Source: Proteiniphilum sp. UBA4977 (lineage in GTDB: Bacteria; Bacteroidota; Bacteroidia; Bacteroidales; Dysgonomonadaceae). Taken from it: a stretch of 15,537 bases of DNA. The DNA lies in NCBI GenBank assembly GCA_002398565.1, contig DGZP01000038.1:2923-18459 (forward strand). Reading direction: 5' to 3'. The notes beneath the pieces are model-generated. The model worked only from the letters and a program-made list of their open reading frames with translations. It was not told the DNA's origin and searched no databases. Of the stretch, positions 14,771 to 15,537 are shown piece after piece (the first letter of the stretch is position 1; each line of letters begins with the position of its first letter). A program made the translations under genes and the position numbers.

Positions 14771-15537
14771 ATGCAGAAAGTAGTCACTTTTGGCGAGATC
14801 ATGTTGCGTCTGGCCACACCCGGATATAAAAGATTTATTCAGTCCGACAACCTCAATGCCACTTTTGGCGGAGGTGAGGCAAATGTGGCCGTATCACTCG
14901 CCAACTACGGTATACCGGTCGATTTTGTTACCCGGCTACCCAAAAATGAGATCGCCGATTGGTGTATCTCCGACCTGCGCAAATACAACGTGGGCACAAA
15001 CCAGATTCTCCGCGGCGGGGAACGCGTGGGTATCTACTTCCTCGAAACAGGTGCTGTGGCCCGTCCCTCAAAGGTGGTGTACGACCGGGCCAACTCCTCC
15101 ATTGCAGAGGTGGGAAAAGGGGTGTTCAACTGGCGGGAGATCCTGAAAGATGCCACCTGGTTTCACTGGACCGGTATCACTCCCGCCCTCTCACAGGGTG
15201 CTGCAGATGCCTGCCTCGAGGCGATTCAGACAGCCAATGAGATGGGAGTGACGGTATCGTGTGACCTCAACTACCGGAAGAACCTCTGGAAATACGGCAA
15301 AAAGGCATCGGAAATTATGCCCGCACTGGTAGAGGGATGCGATGTGATCTTGGGCAATGAGGAGGATGCAGAGAAGGTGTTCGGCATCAAGCCGGAAGGA
15401 TTTCAGGTGGAACACACCGGTGGCGAGGTGGATGCAGCCGAGTTTGAGTCGGTCTGTACACAACTGATGCAACGGTTCCCCCGGGCAAAGAAGGTGATCA
15501 TCACCCTGCGTGGATCCATCAATGCCAACCACAATAC
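14771..15537 (+). CDS. kdgK: 2-dehydro-3-deoxygluconokinase KdgK, 3' end outside window
   Basis: The frame is open from the ATG at 14771 to the window end, giving 255 residues of a PfkB-family kinase (full members are about 310-350). KdgK phosphorylates 2-keto-3-deoxygluconate with ATP to KDPG, which an aldolase then splits to pyruvate and glyceraldehyde 3-phosphate. Visible features are the N-terminal 'VTFGEIMLRL', the PfkB signature G-G-G-E-A-N-V-A (33-40), and residues placed like the substrate contacts of known KDG kinases: Y89 in V-G-I-Y-F-L-E, Y104 and R106 in V-V-Y-D-R-A-N-S, and R169 in D-L-N-Y-R-K. N196-E-E in I-L-G-N-E-E-D is also typical. The C-terminal D-T-x-G-A-G-D catalytic motif must lie beyond 15537. 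Upstream kduI and kduD make the KDG assignment strong. A smaller overlapping + frame at 14790 is a shadow. Confidence 0.95.
   Translation, partial: MQKVVTFGEIMLRLATPGYKRFIQSDNLNATFGGGEANVAVSLANYGIPVDFVTRLPKNEIADWCISDLRKYNVGTNQILRGGERVGIYFLETGAVARPSKVVYDRANSSIAEVGKGVFNWREILKDATWFHWTGITPALSQGAADACLEAIQTANEMGVTVSCDLNYRKNLWKYGKKASEIMPALVEGCDVILGNEEDAEKVFGIKPEGFQVEHTGGEVDAAEFESVCTQLMQRFPRAKKVIITLRGSINANHN

Noticed and set aside
14790..15146. 118-codon + strand frame
   Set aside because: It is an out-of-frame shadow of kdgK, whose own frame runs open to the window end and carries PfkB motifs.
15210..15219. Palindrome GCCTCGAGGC as a second operator
   Set aside because: It lies deep inside kdgK coding sequence and shares only the central CTCGAG with the kduI palindrome.
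1..15537. CRISPR arrays, insertion sequences, tRNA or rRNA genes
   Set aside because: No spaced direct repeats, transposase-like frames or RNA-gene signatures seen on either strand.

Overview
The window reads as part of a polysaccharide-utilisation region from a Bacteroidetes bacterium, probably order Bacteroidales. The support is: secreted sulfatases, heparinase-like enzymes and lipoproteins in one dense same-strand cluster; A/T-rich translation starts without Shine-Dalgarno sequences; and a near-ideal Bacteroidetes-type promoter (TTTG, 19 bases, TAnnTTTG) ahead of kduI. I cannot name the genus from sequence alone. Ten protein genes lie on the + strand, two of them cut by the window edges. 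I see no tRNA, rRNA, CRISPR array, insertion sequence or attachment site, and no gap over 300 bases without a gene.

Region 1 (1-11697) is a tightly spaced run of six genes, with gaps of 11-42 bases, that looks like one operon starting upstream of the window. In order it holds the 3' part of an S1 sulfatase; a 1136-residue protein joining a serine-type sulfatase to an (alpha/alpha)-toroid plus beta-sheet module that resembles polysaccharide lyases; a serine-type sulfatase with a HEAT-like C-terminus; a Tat-exported DUF3604/PHP-like metalloprotein that is probably a lipoprotein; a ROK sugar kinase; and a secreted heparinase II/III-type lyase with a DUF4962-like N-terminus.

Region 2 (11698-15537) begins with a 147-base intergenic region carrying a strong promoter and a perfect 14-bp palindrome over the -7 element and probable transcription start. 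It continues with kduI, kduD, a DUF4861 lipoprotein and kdgK (cut by the window end). A 10-bp-stem hairpin spans the kduD stop codon.

Read together: sulfatases strip sulfate esters from an acidic polysaccharide, one or two lyases cut uronic-acid linkages by beta-elimination to give 4,5-unsaturated uronates, and KduI, KduD and KdgK carry the released 5-keto-4-deoxyuronate through 2-keto-3-deoxygluconate to KDPG. The ROK kinase would handle a neutral or amino sugar released alongside. No GH88/GH105 unsaturated glucuronyl hydrolase, SusC/SusD pair, transporter, sulfatase-maturating enzyme or regulator lies in the window, so the system is incomplete as seen. The substrate is probably a sulfated, uronate-containing glycan (glycosaminoglycan-like or algal), but the sequence does not settle which. 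The most novel elements are the sulfatase/toroid fusion, the roles of the DUF3604 and DUF4861 proteins, and the operator-like palindrome.
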